Shown piece after piece: positions 36,284 to 45,839 of a stretch of DNA of 64,000 nt (positions are counted from its first letter, which is position 1; each line of letters begins with the position of its first letter). Position numbers and translations under genes: made by a program. Origin of the DNA: Kluyvera sp036759925. Lineage in GTDB: Bacteria; Pseudomonadota; Gammaproteobacteria; Enterobacterales; Enterobacteriaceae. Under the pieces are notes generated by a model. The model was not told the origin of the DNA and did no database searches. It saw only the letters and a program-made list of their open reading frames with translations. The stretch is from the NCBI RefSeq assembly GCF_036759925.1, contig NZ_JAPKIB010000014.1, forward strand, positions 55,434 through 119,433. Direction: 5' to 3'.

Positions 36284-36309
36284 GCCCAGAGACATTATCA
36301 TCTCTGGGC
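36284..36309. terminator. Hairpin after yjcS, probable terminator
   Basis: GCCCAGAGA (36284-36292) and TCTCTGGGC (36301-36309) form a perfect 9-bp stem ten bases past the yjcS stop. The T-run on the minus strand is poor, so termination is likely but not certain. Confidence 0.55.
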
Positions 36310-36318
36310 ATAACGGCA

Positions 36319-38304
36319 TTAATTAGGAGTAACGATATTCACCCACAGATCAAATTTATCCAGGCAGCCGATGATTTCATCAAGCTTCGCCGCATTGCCG
36401 ACGACCTTAACCTTTTTCGCTTTAATCAGATCGGCCATTTTCGCCTGACCCGTCAGTACGCTGTGCAGATCGAGGCGGCTCATATAGAACGAGGTATCCG
36501 CTTTCGGCAGCAGCGTCTGACGATAGTTAAGTACGCTATCGTTGAGCGTCAGGTTCAGGTTATCGCCATTGTCCAGATTGAAGTTCAGGCTGATATCTTT
36601 GCCTGCGGCTTTGTCGCTATCCAGGCGAACTGCCATATAATCGAACAGCATTTCCACCGTCATGCCTTTGATGGTATCCGGTGAGTCCGTTGAGCCGTGG
36701 CTGAATTTATGCACCCCTTCACGTAGCTCTTTGGCCCCGGTCAGGTAAAAGCCGCGCCAGGTGGCGGACTCAGCCTGATAGCCCAACTGTTCAAAGGTAT
36801 CCGCCTGGAGATTTTTCGCCACCTGATCGCCCGGGTTGGCGGCAATGACCTGCTTGAGCAGTTCGGCCGCCCAGCGATAATCTCCCCGTTGATAGGCATC
36901 GCGCGCCAGGTTGATAGCGTGGGCAGAGCCGCCCAGCGCTTTCACATAGCGTTTGCCCATTTCGGCTTGCCCATAAGGATGGAGGTTTGCCGGGTTGCCG
37001 TCAAAGTAGCCGAGGTAGTAGTTGTACACCGCGCGGGCGTTGTGGCTTACCGAGCCGTAATAGCCGCGGCTGGCCCAGTTATTGGCGAGCGCTGGTGGTA
37101 ATTTTATCATGTCGCCCACTTCATTGAGCGTATAACCCTGGTTAGCTAAATGCAGCGTTTGATCGTGAATGTACTTAATCGTGTCGCGATATTTGCCTAT
37201 GTAATCATTAATATGCGCATTGCCCCAGACCGGCCAGGTGTGCGGCATAAACAGGACTTCAGCCTGGCTACCCCACATATCGAGCGTTTCATTCAGATAG
37301 GATGCCCACTTGCTGGTATCACGGGTTTTCGCGCCGCGCAGGGTGTAGAAGTTATGCAGCGTATGAGTGGCGTTTTCAGCGGTGCACAGGGCTTTCAGCG
37401 CCGGGATATAGAAGTGCATTTCTGCGGGCGCTTCGCTGCCTGGCGCCATCAGGAAGTCAAATTCCAGCCCATCAATCACCCGTTTTTCACCGGTCTTAGT
37501 AATGAGCGTGGTTGGCGCAATAATGGTGGGTAGGCCGGTGGTCAGCGTGACGCCCAGACCGTTGCCGATATTGCCTTGCGCATTGTGGGGCAGCAGCAGG
37601 CCGTAGGAGTAGAGCGCCCGGCGACTCATGATGTTACCGGCCAACACGTTCTCACTGATGGCCTCTTCCATAAAGCCCACTGGCGCAATGATTTGCACTT
37701 TGCCTGACTTCACATCGTCATCGGAAACAATCCCCTTCACGCCGCCATAATGGTCAGTGTGACTGTGGGTATAAATGACCGCGACAATCGGTTTTTGCGG
37801 GCGATGTTGATAGTAGAGATCGAGGCTGGCTTTTGCCGCGCCAGCGGTGACCAGCGGGTCAATAACGATAATCCCGCTGTCGCCTTCGATGAAGGTGATG
37901 TTCGAAATGTCCTGGCTGCGAACCTGGTACATCCGGTCGGTCACTTTAAACAGGCCGGAAATACCGTTGAGCTGCGATTGCCGCCAGAAACTTGGGTTTA
38001 CGGTATCCGGAGCCGGGGCGTTAATATCGAATTGATAATCTTCTGCGCGGTAATAAACTTTACCGTCCGGCGTTTTCAGTTCGCCGTGATTGAGCAGTGG
38101 TGCAATGAAACCACGCTGGGCATCGGTGAAATCCTGACGATCGCTGAACGGCAGTGATTTTGTATACTGCTGATTAATATTCTGAGTATAGGGTGTTGCC
38201 GCTTTAGGTGCGTCAACGGCAAACGCGGAGGGCGTGATAAAACAGGTCGTGGCCGCTATAGCAATAAACATCCGGTTTAAGCGGAATAACCTTGTGTTAT
38301 TCAT
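36319..38304 (-). CDS. yjcS: Linear alkyl/aryl sulfatase YjcS
   Basis: A 661-residue SdsA1-type sulfatase, as long as E. coli YjcS, which hydrolyses long-chain alkyl sulfates such as dodecyl sulfate. A signal peptide ends at SAFAVDA. The metallo-beta-lactamase domain has the zinc motif THSHTDHYGG; the middle dimerisation domain and the C-terminal SCP2-like domain (about 540-661) follow. The ATG at 38304 has GGAG at 38312-38315. In E. coli the als genes follow; here the neighbours are yjdP and phnP. Confidence 0.95.
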   Translation of the reverse strand: MNNTRLFRLNRMFIAIAATTCFITPSAFAVDAPKAATPYTQNINQQYTKSLPFSDRQDFTDAQRGFIAPLLNHGELKTPDGKVYYRAEDYQFDINAPAPDTVNPSFWRQSQLNGISGLFKVTDRMYQVRSQDISNITFIEGDSGIIVIDPLVTAGAAKASLDLYYQHRPQKPIVAVIYTHSHTDHYGGVKGIVSDDDVKSGKVQIIAPVGFMEEAISENVLAGNIMSRRALYSYGLLLPHNAQGNIGNGLGVTLTTGLPTIIAPTTLITKTGEKRVIDGLEFDFLMAPGSEAPAEMHFYIPALKALCTAENATHTLHNFYTLRGAKTRDTSKWASYLNETLDMWGSQAEVLFMPHTWPVWGNAHINDYIGKYRDTIKYIHDQTLHLANQGYTLNEVGDMIKLPPALANNWASRGYYGSVSHNARAVYNYYLGYFDGNPANLHPYGQAEMGKRYVKALGGSAHAINLARDAYQRGDYRWAAELLKQVIAANPGDQVAKNLQADTFEQLGYQAESATWRGFYLTGAKELREGVHKFSHGSTDSPDTIKGMTVEMLFDYMAVRLDSDKAAGKDISLNFNLDNGDNLNLTLNDSVLNYRQTLLPKADTSFYMSRLDLHSVLTGQAKMADLIKAKKVKVVGNAAKLDEIIGCLDKFDLWVNIVTPN

Positions 38305-38601
38305 ATTAATCTCCATTTAATATTGATGTTGTGAATTGAAATAATGAAATGAATCGAGGCTTGGCGAAACTATTTATCATAATAGTTATTCCCTCTTTTT
38401 AAGAAGGGCATATATAGCGGCGAGCGTTATTTTTATAAGGTATTCGTGCGTTATATTTTAGTGGGGGATTAAATCGATAATTAGAGATAATAGTTAGCGC
38501 TATATCAATACTTCTCAGCTCAACTGAATTGAGATTCGTCTGCTACACGGCATCGCGCCGCTCACCTAACCTACCGCCAGCCCCCTGACGAGACTGGCCC
38601 T

Positions 38602-38940
38602 ATGAAACGTTACCTCACCGCCGTATGCTTCTGCGCGCTGTCGCTGACCAGTCAGTTCGCGCATGCCGATATTATCGATGACGCCATTGGCAATATTCAG
38701 CAGGCGATCAACGATGCCTACAACCCGGGTAGCAGCGATCGCTCCAGCCGCGATCGAGATGACGACGATCGATCCTATAACGATCGCCGCAGTACGCAGA
38801 GCAGCCAGCAATATAACGATCGTCGTCGGCAGTTGGATGACCGTCGCCGTCAGCTTGACGATCGCCAGCGCCAGCTTGACCAGGAACGCCGTCAGCTGTC
38901 GGACGACGAGCAGCGCCTCGACGACGATTATGACCGTTAA
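38602..38940 (+). CDS. yjdP: YjdP, small periplasmic coiled-coil protein
   Basis: A 112-residue protein with signal peptide (to AHADI, about residue 23), a conserved block DDAIGNIQQAINDAYNP and then an Arg/Asp/Gln-rich tail with heptad-like units (DDRRRQL, DDRQRQL, DQERRQL) that should form one long charged helix. It matches E. coli YjdP near phnP. Function is unknown. It converges with phnP; the two stops overlap by three bases. Confidence 0.85.
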   Translation: MKRYLTAVCFCALSLTSQFAHADIIDDAIGNIQQAINDAYNPGSSDRSSRDRDDDDRSYNDRRSTQSSQQYNDRRRQLDDRRRQLDDRQRQLDQERRQLSDDEQRLDDDYDR

Positions 38941-39695
38941 TCCAGGCGAATTTCCATACCGTCATAACCTGCTTCAATGCCGGGCGGCAGCAGGTGGGTC
39001 ATCATCCATTCATCAAACTGGTGGCTGATATGCGTCAGGATAACGCGCGGGCAGCGGATCTCGTCGTTAAGCACCTGAATCGTCGCCAGATCGCTATGGT
39101 TGCGCGGCGTCTGCTCCCGTGGAGCGTAGCTGCAATCAATCACCATCACCTGCGGGCGATTATTGCTTAAAAAGGTCAGCGTTTTCTCCGGCAACCCGGC
39201 GGTGTCCGACAGCCAGGCAACGCGGCTATGCGGCGTTTCCAGCAGGTAGCCAAAGGTGAGCTTCGAGTGTTCGAGCGGTACGGGCGTGACCTGCAATCCC
39301 TGCAAATCAAAGACTACGAACGGTTCCACGGTGTGGCTGAAATCCAGCAGGCCGGGATGTTTGAACAGATCGTCGCAGCCCTGTTCATCCGGTGGACCGT
39401 AAACCGGCACGGTGTCGCCCACGCCCCAGCGCAGCGGAAACAGTCCCTGCACGTGATCCATATGGTAGTGGGTGAGCAAAAACTGCTGAAAAGATCCTGC
39501 GGGCCAGCGATCGGTAAGATCGTGCAGCCCGGCGTCGATGAGGGTCACGGCGTCGTTAAAGCGGACCACGCCGCTACAGGCTTTCCGCCGATACTGCGGG
39601 GCGCGACGCGCCCGCGTACAGGCCAGGCAGTTGCAGCCCCAGGCGGGCACGCCCTGCGCGCTGCCGGTACCGCTGAGGGTGAGGCTCAAACTCAT
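38937..39695 (-). CDS. phnP: Phosphoribosyl cyclic phosphate phosphodiesterase PhnP
   Basis: A 252-residue metallo-beta-lactamase-fold enzyme that opens 5-phosphoribosyl 1,2-cyclic phosphate, the product of C-P bond cleavage, to ribose 1,5-bisphosphate. The metal motif HYHMDHVQG and the zinc-site cysteines near WGCNCLACTRARRAP are visible. It is the last gene of the phn operon, nine bases after phnO. Confidence 0.96.
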   Translation of the reverse strand: MSLSLTLSGTGSAQGVPAWGCNCLACTRARRAPQYRRKACSGVVRFNDAVTLIDAGLHDLTDRWPAGSFQQFLLTHYHMDHVQGLFPLRWGVGDTVPVYGPPDEQGCDDLFKHPGLLDFSHTVEPFVVFDLQGLQVTPVPLEHSKLTFGYLLETPHSRVAWLSDTAGLPEKTLTFLSNNRPQVMVIDCSYAPREQTPRNHSDLATIQVLNDEIRCPRVILTHISHQFDEWMMTHLLPPGIEAGYDGMEIRLD

Positions 39696-39704
39696 ACAGC
39701 ATCC

Positions 39705-40139
39705 TCATAACGCTTTGGTGAAACGAACATGGCTCGGGGCATAGCCCTCACGCTGATAAAAACGGTGGGCATGAAGGCGCTTCGTGCTGGTGGAAAGTTC
39801 GGTCATCTCTGCGCCTGCCTCGCGCGCGGTCTCTTCCGCCCACGCCAGCAGCTGGCTGCCAATGCCGGTGCTGCGCACCTGTGGCATCACCACCAGTTCC
39901 TGAATCTCGCCTATCCAGTTGGCGTGATGCAGGTGGAACTGCAAATGCAAACTCACCATGCCCACCACCTCGTCGTCGAGCAGCGCCAGCTGATAGTGCA
40001 GATTTCTATCCTGAAGATTGGCGGCGAAGCCGGTGTAAAAGGCGTCTCTGTCGTATTCGGCCTGTTTCAGCTCGCACATCAGTGCGTAAACGTCCTCGAT
40101 GTCCTCGAAGGTGGCATGGCGTAGTTCACAGACAAGCAT
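39705..40139 (-). CDS. phnO: Aminoalkylphosphonate N-acetyltransferase PhnO
   Basis: A 144-residue GNAT acetyltransferase, the same length as E. coli PhnO. The acetyl-CoA motif RSTGIGSQLLAWAEE is present. It acetylates aminoalkylphosphonates such as aminomethylphosphonate before C-P cleavage. Its start overlaps the phnN end by 14 bases. Confidence 0.95.
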   Translation of the reverse strand: MLVCELRHATFEDIEDVYALMCELKQAEYDRDAFYTGFAANLQDRNLHYQLALLDDEVVGMVSLHLQFHLHHANWIGEIQELVVMPQVRSTGIGSQLLAWAEETAREAGAEMTELSTSTKRLHAHRFYQREGYAPSHVRFTKAL

Positions 40140-40683
40140 AGCGTGGCTCCTTTCTTCCCATCAGCGTGAGGAGGGTTTCTACCGACTGTAGCAGACTGCC
40201 GTCATTGTTGAGCGTGTGGCACTCCGACGGCGTATAGCGCGCGGCGCGTTCCAGCCGGGCGGCAATCTCCACACCGTTCTCTCGCCCGCGGGCGTGTAAC
40301 CGCTGGCGCAGGATCTCCGGCGAGACCTGCAGACAGACCGGCAGCAGCGCCTCAGTATAGCGGGCTTTCGCCTGGGCGAGGTGCGCACGCGAGCCGTTCA
40401 CCACCACATCAAACCCGGCGTGCAGCCAGAGGTCAATTTCCACGCCCACGCCGTAGTACAGGCCGTTGGCGTGCCAGCTTAGCGCCAGTAGATTGTGCCC
40501 CGCGCGGGTGAAAAACTCCTGTTCGCTCAGCGCGATATGGTTTTCACACCCGGCGCTGGCCGGGCGGGTGATATAACGATGCGCCACTAACAACTGGGAA
40601 AGCTCCTGCTGGCGAAGCACTTCCAGCAGGCTGTCCTTCCCGGAGCCGGACGGCCCCATTAACCAGACCAGTTTTCCCTTCAT
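40126..40683 (-). CDS. phnN: Ribose 1,5-bisphosphate phosphokinase PhnN
   Basis: A 185-residue kinase with Walker A GPSGSGKDSLL at residues 11-21. It makes PRPP from ribose 1,5-bisphosphate and so completes the phosphonate pathway. Overlaps phnO at its end and abuts phnM at its start (shared base at 40683). Confidence 0.95.
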   Translation of the reverse strand: MKGKLVWLMGPSGSGKDSLLEVLRQQELSQLLVAHRYITRPASAGCENHIALSEQEFFTRAGHNLLALSWHANGLYYGVGVEIDLWLHAGFDVVVNGSRAHLAQAKARYTEALLPVCLQVSPEILRQRLHARGRENGVEIAARLERAARYTPSECHTLNNDGSLLQSVETLLTLMGRKEPRYACL

Positions 40684-41819
40684 CAGAACACCCTTTTTCC
40701 CTGACGCCAGACGTGGTCGATATGAATATGCTCGCCTTTGCGGTGCGCCAGCACCAGGTCGGCCCGTTTTCCTTCGCCAATCACCCCACGGTCGTGCAGA
40801 TTCAGCGCTCGCGCCGGATTTTTTGTCACCAGCCTCATCGCCTGAGGGAGGGTAAAAGTATTGCTGTCGTCATCCGCCACACGGAAGGCCGCGTCCAGCA
40901 GACTGGCCGGGTAATAATCAGAGGAGAGAATATCCAGCAGGCCTAGCTGGGCTAATTCACGGGCCGCGACGTTGCCGGAATGCGAGCCGCCGCGCACGAT
41001 GTTTGGTGCGCCCATCAGCACGTTCATGCCGTGGCGACGTGAGGATTCTGCTGCTTCAAAGGTAGTGGGGAACTCGGCGATCACGCTGCCCAACTGGTGC
41101 GATTCAACCACGTGATCGTGGGTGGCATCGTCGTGGCTCGCCAGCGCGATATTACGCGCGCGGCACATCCCGGCAATCGCCGTACGGTTCGGCTGCGACC
41201 AGCGGGCTGCCAGTGCCAGCTGCTCTTCTTCGTACTGACGCATCTGCTCATCGGTCAGCGAGTATTTGCCCTGGTAGTATTCGCGGTACTTCTCGCGGTT
41301 GGCGAACTGACGCTGGCCCGGCGAATGGTCCATCAAGGAGACCAGCGATACCGGCTCGCGGCCTACCAGCTTTTCAAACAGTGGCAGGGTGGTGTGATGC
41401 GGCAGTTCGCAGCGCAGATGCAGGCGGTGCTCGGCGCGGTTAACGCCGCGCTTTTGCGTCTCCTCGATGGCGTTGATCATCTTTTCGAGGTTTTCCAGGC
41501 GGTCGCCGCCGTCGCGCACATCGCCAATGGCGACCGCATCCAGCACGGTGGTGATGCCGCTGGCGACCATCAGCGCGTCGTGGCTGCTCATCGCCGAGTG
41601 GGCGGGCCAGTCAACCTTCGGGCGCGGGGTGAAGAATTTATCCAGATTATCGGTATGCAGCTCAATCAGCCCCGGCAGCAGCCAGCCGCCTTCGCCGTCC
41701 ATCGCTTCGGGCAGGCGGCTCTGGCTTTCGGCAAAGGCGCGAATTTCGCCGTCCTGTACCTCAAGGGAACCGTGAACCACGTCGTTCTCAAGAACCAGCT
41801 TTACGTTATTGATAATCAT
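40683..41819 (-). CDS. phnM: RPnTP hydrolase PhnM
   Basis: A 378-residue amidohydrolase-fold enzyme that releases pyrophosphate from ribose-1-phosphonate 5-triphosphate to give the PhnJ substrate. LPGLIELHTDNLDKFF near residue 50 and the later SHDDATHDHVVE segment hold metal ligands. Its start overlaps the phnL stop (ATGA, 41816-41819). Confidence 0.96.
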   Translation of the reverse strand: MIINNVKLVLENDVVHGSLEVQDGEIRAFAESQSRLPEAMDGEGGWLLPGLIELHTDNLDKFFTPRPKVDWPAHSAMSSHDALMVASGITTVLDAVAIGDVRDGGDRLENLEKMINAIEETQKRGVNRAEHRLHLRCELPHHTTLPLFEKLVGREPVSLVSLMDHSPGQRQFANREKYREYYQGKYSLTDEQMRQYEEEQLALAARWSQPNRTAIAGMCRARNIALASHDDATHDHVVESHQLGSVIAEFPTTFEAAESSRRHGMNVLMGAPNIVRGGSHSGNVAARELAQLGLLDILSSDYYPASLLDAAFRVADDDSNTFTLPQAMRLVTKNPARALNLHDRGVIGEGKRADLVLAHRKGEHIHIDHVWRQGKRVF

Positions 41820-42502
41820 GCGGGTGTACCCATTGGGTGGAGGCGGTCAGCGACCTGGTTGCGGACGGCTTCGTCATGGAAAATACCGACGATAGCCGCG
41901 CCGCGGGCTTTGGCTTCGGTAATCAGGCTGACCACGGCAGCGCTGTTTTTGGCGTCCAGCGAGGCGGTGGGTTCGTCGAGCAGCAGAATCGGGTAGTCGA
42001 CGATAAAGCCACGGGCGATGTTGACGCGCTGCTGTTCGCCGCCGGAGAAGGTTGACGGCGCGAGGTGCCACAGGCGTTCAGGCACGTTGAGGCGCGTCAA
42101 CAACTGAGCGGCTTTCGCGGCGCAGGCTTCACGGGGCACGCCGATGTTGAGCAGCGGCTGCATTACCACTTCCAGCGTGGAGATACGTGGAATGACGCGC
42201 AGAAACTGGCTGACCCAGCCGACGGTGGTCTTACGCACTTCCACCACTTTGCGCGCCGGGGCGCTGACCAGATCGACCCATTCGTCGCCGTGTTTAATAT
42301 GGATATGCCCTTCATCCGGCAGATAGTTGGCGTACAGCGAGCGCAGCAGGGTGGATTTACCGCTGCCGGAGTGGCCGTGCAGCACCACGCACTCCCCGGC
42401 GTTGACGGTGAGCGAGGCTTCGCGCAGCACCGGCAGCTGGACACCGTTTTGCTGGTGCAGAACAAAGGTTTTACTGACGTTTTCGACGCGGATCGCGTTC
42501 AT
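41816..42502 (-). CDS. phnL: Phosphonate ABC-type ATPase PhnL
   Basis: A 228-residue ABC ATPase with Walker A GHSGSGKST, signature FSGGEQQRVNIARGF and Walker B ILLLDEPTASLD. PhnL acts with the C-P lyase core; it is not a transporter subunit. The ATG at 42502 (AGAGG upstream) gives the E. coli-like N-terminus; the in-frame extension to 42589 runs into a repeat element inserted in the phnK-phnL gap and is rejected. Confidence 0.95.
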   Translation of the reverse strand: MNAIRVENVSKTFVLHQQNGVQLPVLREASLTVNAGECVVLHGHSGSGKSTLLRSLYANYLPDEGHIHIKHGDEWVDLVSAPARKVVEVRKTTVGWVSQFLRVIPRISTLEVVMQPLLNIGVPREACAAKAAQLLTRLNVPERLWHLAPSTFSGGEQQRVNIARGFIVDYPILLLDEPTASLDAKNSAAVVSLITEAKARGAAIVGIFHDEAVRNQVADRLHPMGTPA

Positions 42503-42528
42503 TTTTTGCCTCTTTAACATTTGAGCCT

Positions 42529-42594
42529 CCCCGGTGTCGCGTTGCTCGGCCGGGCTACACATTCGGAGTAGCGCCGCCGGGAATGGCACCGAGG
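42529..42594. repeat. Intergenic repeat inside the phn operon
   Basis: Inverted halves CCCGGTGTCGCG...GGCCGGGCTAC and GTAGCGCCGCCGGG, same family as at 15498, 28121 and 54240. It lies between phnK and phnL, which are close in E. coli. Confidence 0.7.
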
Positions 42595-42595
42595 G

Positions 42596-43354
42596 TTAGT
42601 TCTGCAACACCGACGACACCAGCAGTTGGGTGTACGGATGATGTGGATCGTCGAGCACCCGGTCAGTCAGCCCACTTTCCACCACCTGACCCTGCTTCAT
42701 CACCAGCAGACGGTCGGCGAGCAGGCGCGCGACGCCCAAATCATGGGTGACAATCACCACCGCCAGGTTCAGCTCCACCACCAGGCCACGCAGCAGGTCG
42801 AGCAGACGCGCCTGCACCGACACGTCCAGCCCGCCGGTAGGCTCATCCATAAACACCAGCTTCGGGTGGGTGACGAGGTTGCGGGCAATCTGCAGGCGCT
42901 GCTGCATCCCGCCAGAGAAGGTGGTCGGCAGGTCATCGATGCGCGACGCTGGGATCTCCACTTCCTCCAGCCAGCGCTGGGCAGTGGCGCGGATATCGCC
43001 ATAGTGGCGCGCGCCGGTAGCCATCAGCCGTTCGCCGATATTGCCGCCCGCCGATACCTGACGACGCAGGCCGTCCATCGGATGCTGATGTACCACGCCC
43101 CACTCGGTGCGCAGCAGGCGACGACGGTCGGCTTCGGTCATCGCGTACAGCGAACTGTCCTGATAGCGAATTTCCCCTTCCTGCGGCGTCAGACGCGCCG
43201 AAATGGATTTCAGCAGCGTGGTTTTACCGGAGCCGGATTCGCCGACGATACCCAGCACTTCGCCCGGCCACAGGTCAAAGGAGACGTTGCTGAAGCCTTT
43301 GCCCGGCGCGTAGAGATGGGTCAGGCGGTCAACGGAGAGTAATGGTTGCGTCAT
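42596..43354 (-). CDS. phnK: C-P lyase ATPase PhnK
   Basis: A 252-residue ABC ATPase with Walker A GESGSGKTTLL, signature FSGGMQQRLQIARNL and Walker B LVFMDEPTGGLD. PhnK binds the PhnGHIJ core through PhnJ. Start overlaps the phnJ stop by four bases. The gap to phnL carries a repeat element. Confidence 0.96.
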   Translation of the reverse strand: MTQPLLSVDRLTHLYAPGKGFSNVSFDLWPGEVLGIVGESGSGKTTLLKSISARLTPQEGEIRYQDSSLYAMTEADRRRLLRTEWGVVHQHPMDGLRRQVSAGGNIGERLMATGARHYGDIRATAQRWLEEVEIPASRIDDLPTTFSGGMQQRLQIARNLVTHPKLVFMDEPTGGLDVSVQARLLDLLRGLVVELNLAVVIVTHDLGVARLLADRLLVMKQGQVVESGLTDRVLDDPHHPYTQLLVSSVLQN

Positions 43355-44196
43355 GCGTTTTTCGCCTCGCTCTGTTGGCGGCAGAAATCGGTATCGGAGC
43401 AGACAAACATCCGTTTGCCGCTGTCATCGAGCACCACTTCATCGAGATAGCTATGCTGCGAACCGCAGATGGCGCACGGCTCGTCCCAGCTCTGGATGGT
43501 GAATGGATGGTCGTCAAAATCGAGGCTCTCAACGCGGGTGAACGGCGGCACGGCGTAGATGCGTTTTTCGCGCCCGGCACCGAACAGCTGCAGCGCGGGC
43601 ATCATGTCCATCTTCGGGTTATCGAATTTCGGGATCGGCGACGGGTCCATCACGTAGCGGCCGTTTACCTTCACCGGGTAGGCGTAGGTGGTGGCGATAT
43701 GGCCGAAGCGAGCGATATCTTCATACAGCTTCACCTGCATCACGCCGTACTCTTCCAGCGCGTGCATGGTGCGGGTCTCGGTTTCGCGCGGTTCGATAAA
43801 GCGCAGCGGCTCGGGGATCGGCACCTGGAAGATCAGGATCTGATCCTCAACCAGCGGCGTTTCCGGGATCCGATGACGCGTCTGGATCAAGGTGGCGTCT
43901 TCGGTGCGTTCGGTGGTGTTCACCCCGGTCACGCGCTGGAAGAACTGGCGAATCGACACGGCGTTGGTGGTGTCGTCCGCGCCCTGGTCAATCACCTTGA
44001 GCACGTCCGCTTCGCCAATCACGCTGGCGGTCAGTTGGATCCCGCCGGTGCCCCAGCCGTACGGCATCGGCATTTCGCGCCCGCCGAACGGCACCTGATA
44101 GCCGGGGATCGCCACCGCTTTGAGGATGGCGCGGCGGATCATGCGCTTGGTCTGCTCATCGAGATAAGCGAAGTTATAGCCGCTGAGATTAGCCAT
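43351..44196 (-). CDS. phnJ: C-P lyase catalytic subunit PhnJ
   Basis: A 281-residue radical-SAM-type enzyme that cleaves the carbon-phosphorus bond of ribose-1-phosphonate 5-phosphate. The four cysteines known to bind the [4Fe-4S] cluster and act in catalysis are present: CAIC near residues 241-244, then CSDTDFC near 266-272. Same length as E. coli PhnJ. Overlaps phnI by eight bases and phnK by four. Confidence 0.97.
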   Translation of the reverse strand: MANLSGYNFAYLDEQTKRMIRRAILKAVAIPGYQVPFGGREMPMPYGWGTGGIQLTASVIGEADVLKVIDQGADDTTNAVSIRQFFQRVTGVNTTERTEDATLIQTRHRIPETPLVEDQILIFQVPIPEPLRFIEPRETETRTMHALEEYGVMQVKLYEDIARFGHIATTYAYPVKVNGRYVMDPSPIPKFDNPKMDMMPALQLFGAGREKRIYAVPPFTRVESLDFDDHPFTIQSWDEPCAICGSQHSYLDEVVLDDSGKRMFVCSDTDFCRQQSEAKNA

Positions 44197-45253
44197 TTTT
44201 CTGCTCCCGTTGCAGGCGTTTCAACAGTTCCAGTTCGGCCTGGAAATCGACGTAGTGGGGGAGTTTCAGGTGCGAGACGAAACCGGCGGCTTCAACGTTA
44301 TCGGCGTGGGCGAGGACAAACTCTTCGTCCTGCGCCGGGCCGACGGCGTGCTCGTCATAGTCTGGCGCCTGCAATGCGCGGTCGACCAGCGCCATTGCCA
44401 TGGCCTTGCGCTCGCTCATGCCGAACACCAGGCCGTAGCCGCGGGTGAAGTGCGGCGGTTCGTCCGCTGGGTCAACGAAGCCGTTGACCATTTCGCATTC
44501 GGTCATCAGCAGTTCGCCGACGTTCACCGCAAAACCCAGCTCTTCGGGCACAATTTCGACATCAATATGGCCGCTGCGAATTTCCCCGGCGAACGGGTGG
44601 TTGCGCCCGTAGCCGCGCTGGGTGGAGTAGGCCAGCGCTAGCAGGTAGCCTTCGTCGCCACGCATCAGCTGCTGTAAGCGAGAGGAGCGTGAGCACGGGT
44701 AGACCGGCGGCGTGCGGGTGATGTCATCCGGCGTGGCGCCGTTATCCTCTTCCGCTTTCGCCAGCCCCTGGTGTGCCAGCAGGCTGAAGACGTGTGGGGC
44801 GGCAGACTGCTCACCGTCGTCGGTTTTTAGGGTTGGCGCTTCGCCGTTCGCCAGCAGCGTAAAGTCCAGCAGGCGATGGGTGTAGTCGTAGGTGGGGCCA
44901 AGCAACTGGCCGCCTGGCACGTCTTTATAAACGGCGGAGATGCGGCGCTCCAGGCGCATACGGCTGGTCTCCAGCGGCTCGCTCACCGCCAGCTTGGCCA
45001 GCGTGGTGCGGTAGGCGCGCAGCAGAAAAATCGCTTCAACGTTATCGCCGCTCGCCTGCTTCAGCGCCAGTGCGGCCAGTTCACGGTCGGCGATGCCGCC
45101 TTCGGTCATCACCCGGTCCACCGCCAGGTTAAGCTGCTGTTCAATCTGGGCGACGCTGAGCTCCGGCAGCGCGGTGTCGCCCCGGCGTCGATGTTCCTGT
45201 AGCGCGTGGGCGGCGGCTATCGCCTTCTCGCCCCCTTTGACGGCAACGTACAT
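44189..45253 (-). CDS. phnI: C-P lyase core subunit PhnI
   Basis: A 354-residue core subunit of the PhnGHIJ complex. With PhnG, H and L it attaches the phosphonate to the C1 of the ATP ribose, displacing adenine; alone it acts as a nucleosidase. Starts MYVAVKGGEKAIAAAHAL as the family does. It begins one base after phnH and overlaps phnJ. Confidence 0.96.
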   Translation of the reverse strand: MYVAVKGGEKAIAAAHALQEHRRRGDTALPELSVAQIEQQLNLAVDRVMTEGGIADRELAALALKQASGDNVEAIFLLRAYRTTLAKLAVSEPLETSRMRLERRISAVYKDVPGGQLLGPTYDYTHRLLDFTLLANGEAPTLKTDDGEQSAAPHVFSLLAHQGLAKAEEDNGATPDDITRTPPVYPCSRSSRLQQLMRGDEGYLLALAYSTQRGYGRNHPFAGEIRSGHIDVEIVPEELGFAVNVGELLMTECEMVNGFVDPADEPPHFTRGYGLVFGMSERKAMAMALVDRALQAPDYDEHAVGPAQDEEFVLAHADNVEAAGFVSHLKLPHYVDFQAELELLKRLQREQKNG

Positions 45254-45254
45254 A

Positions 45255-45839
45255 TCAGCAAACCTCGACGTGAGTGGTGCGCGGAATGGCCAGCAGACGC
45301 TCGCCGCAGGTGAGGATCAGATCCACGCCGAGCGGGAACGGATGCGGTCGTTCGGTCAGTTCATGCAGAATGCAGTTCGGCAGCTGCGGGGCGATCATCC
45401 GTTCTTCGGCGATGCCCGCACCGGTCAGGCGCAGCATGCGGCCGCCGCTGAGGCTTGAGACCTGCACAATCAGCGTGGCGCTGGTTTCCGGCGCCACGGC
45501 GCTGCCTTCACACAGGGCGTTGAGCTGCTCGCTGCTGATGGTGTCGCTCGACACCGCGAAGGTTGCCTGCTGCGGCTGCTCAACCAGCGGCGCGTTGGTG
45601 TGAAAGCGCAGGCTCTGGCTGACGATATCGTTATGCAGTGCGTTGGATAGCCACACCGGCGTGTCGTTGTCGGCAAGGGTCAGCAGCACGCTGGTGGTGG
45701 CGACGTTCAGCGGCTGCCAGCCGTGCTTGAGCTGGTGCAGCGCGACGATCACGCCCGGCTCGCTCATGGCTTTTAACAGGCGACGAAAGCTGTGCTGGGC
45801 ATCCTGCACGGGAAGAGTAAAAGCGGTTTCCAGGGTCAT
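45255..45839 (-). CDS. phnH: C-P lyase core subunit PhnH
   Basis: A 194-residue subunit of the C-P lyase core, structurally related to PLP-dependent transferases but without the cofactor. Same length as E. coli PhnH. It overlaps phnG by four bases (45836-45839). Confidence 0.95.
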   Translation of the reverse strand: MTLETAFTLPVQDAQHSFRRLLKAMSEPGVIVALHQLKHGWQPLNVATTSVLLTLADNDTPVWLSNALHNDIVSQSLRFHTNAPLVEQPQQATFAVSSDTISSEQLNALCEGSAVAPETSATLIVQVSSLSGGRMLRLTGAGIAEERMIAPQLPNCILHELTERPHPFPLGVDLILTCGERLLAIPRTTHVEVC

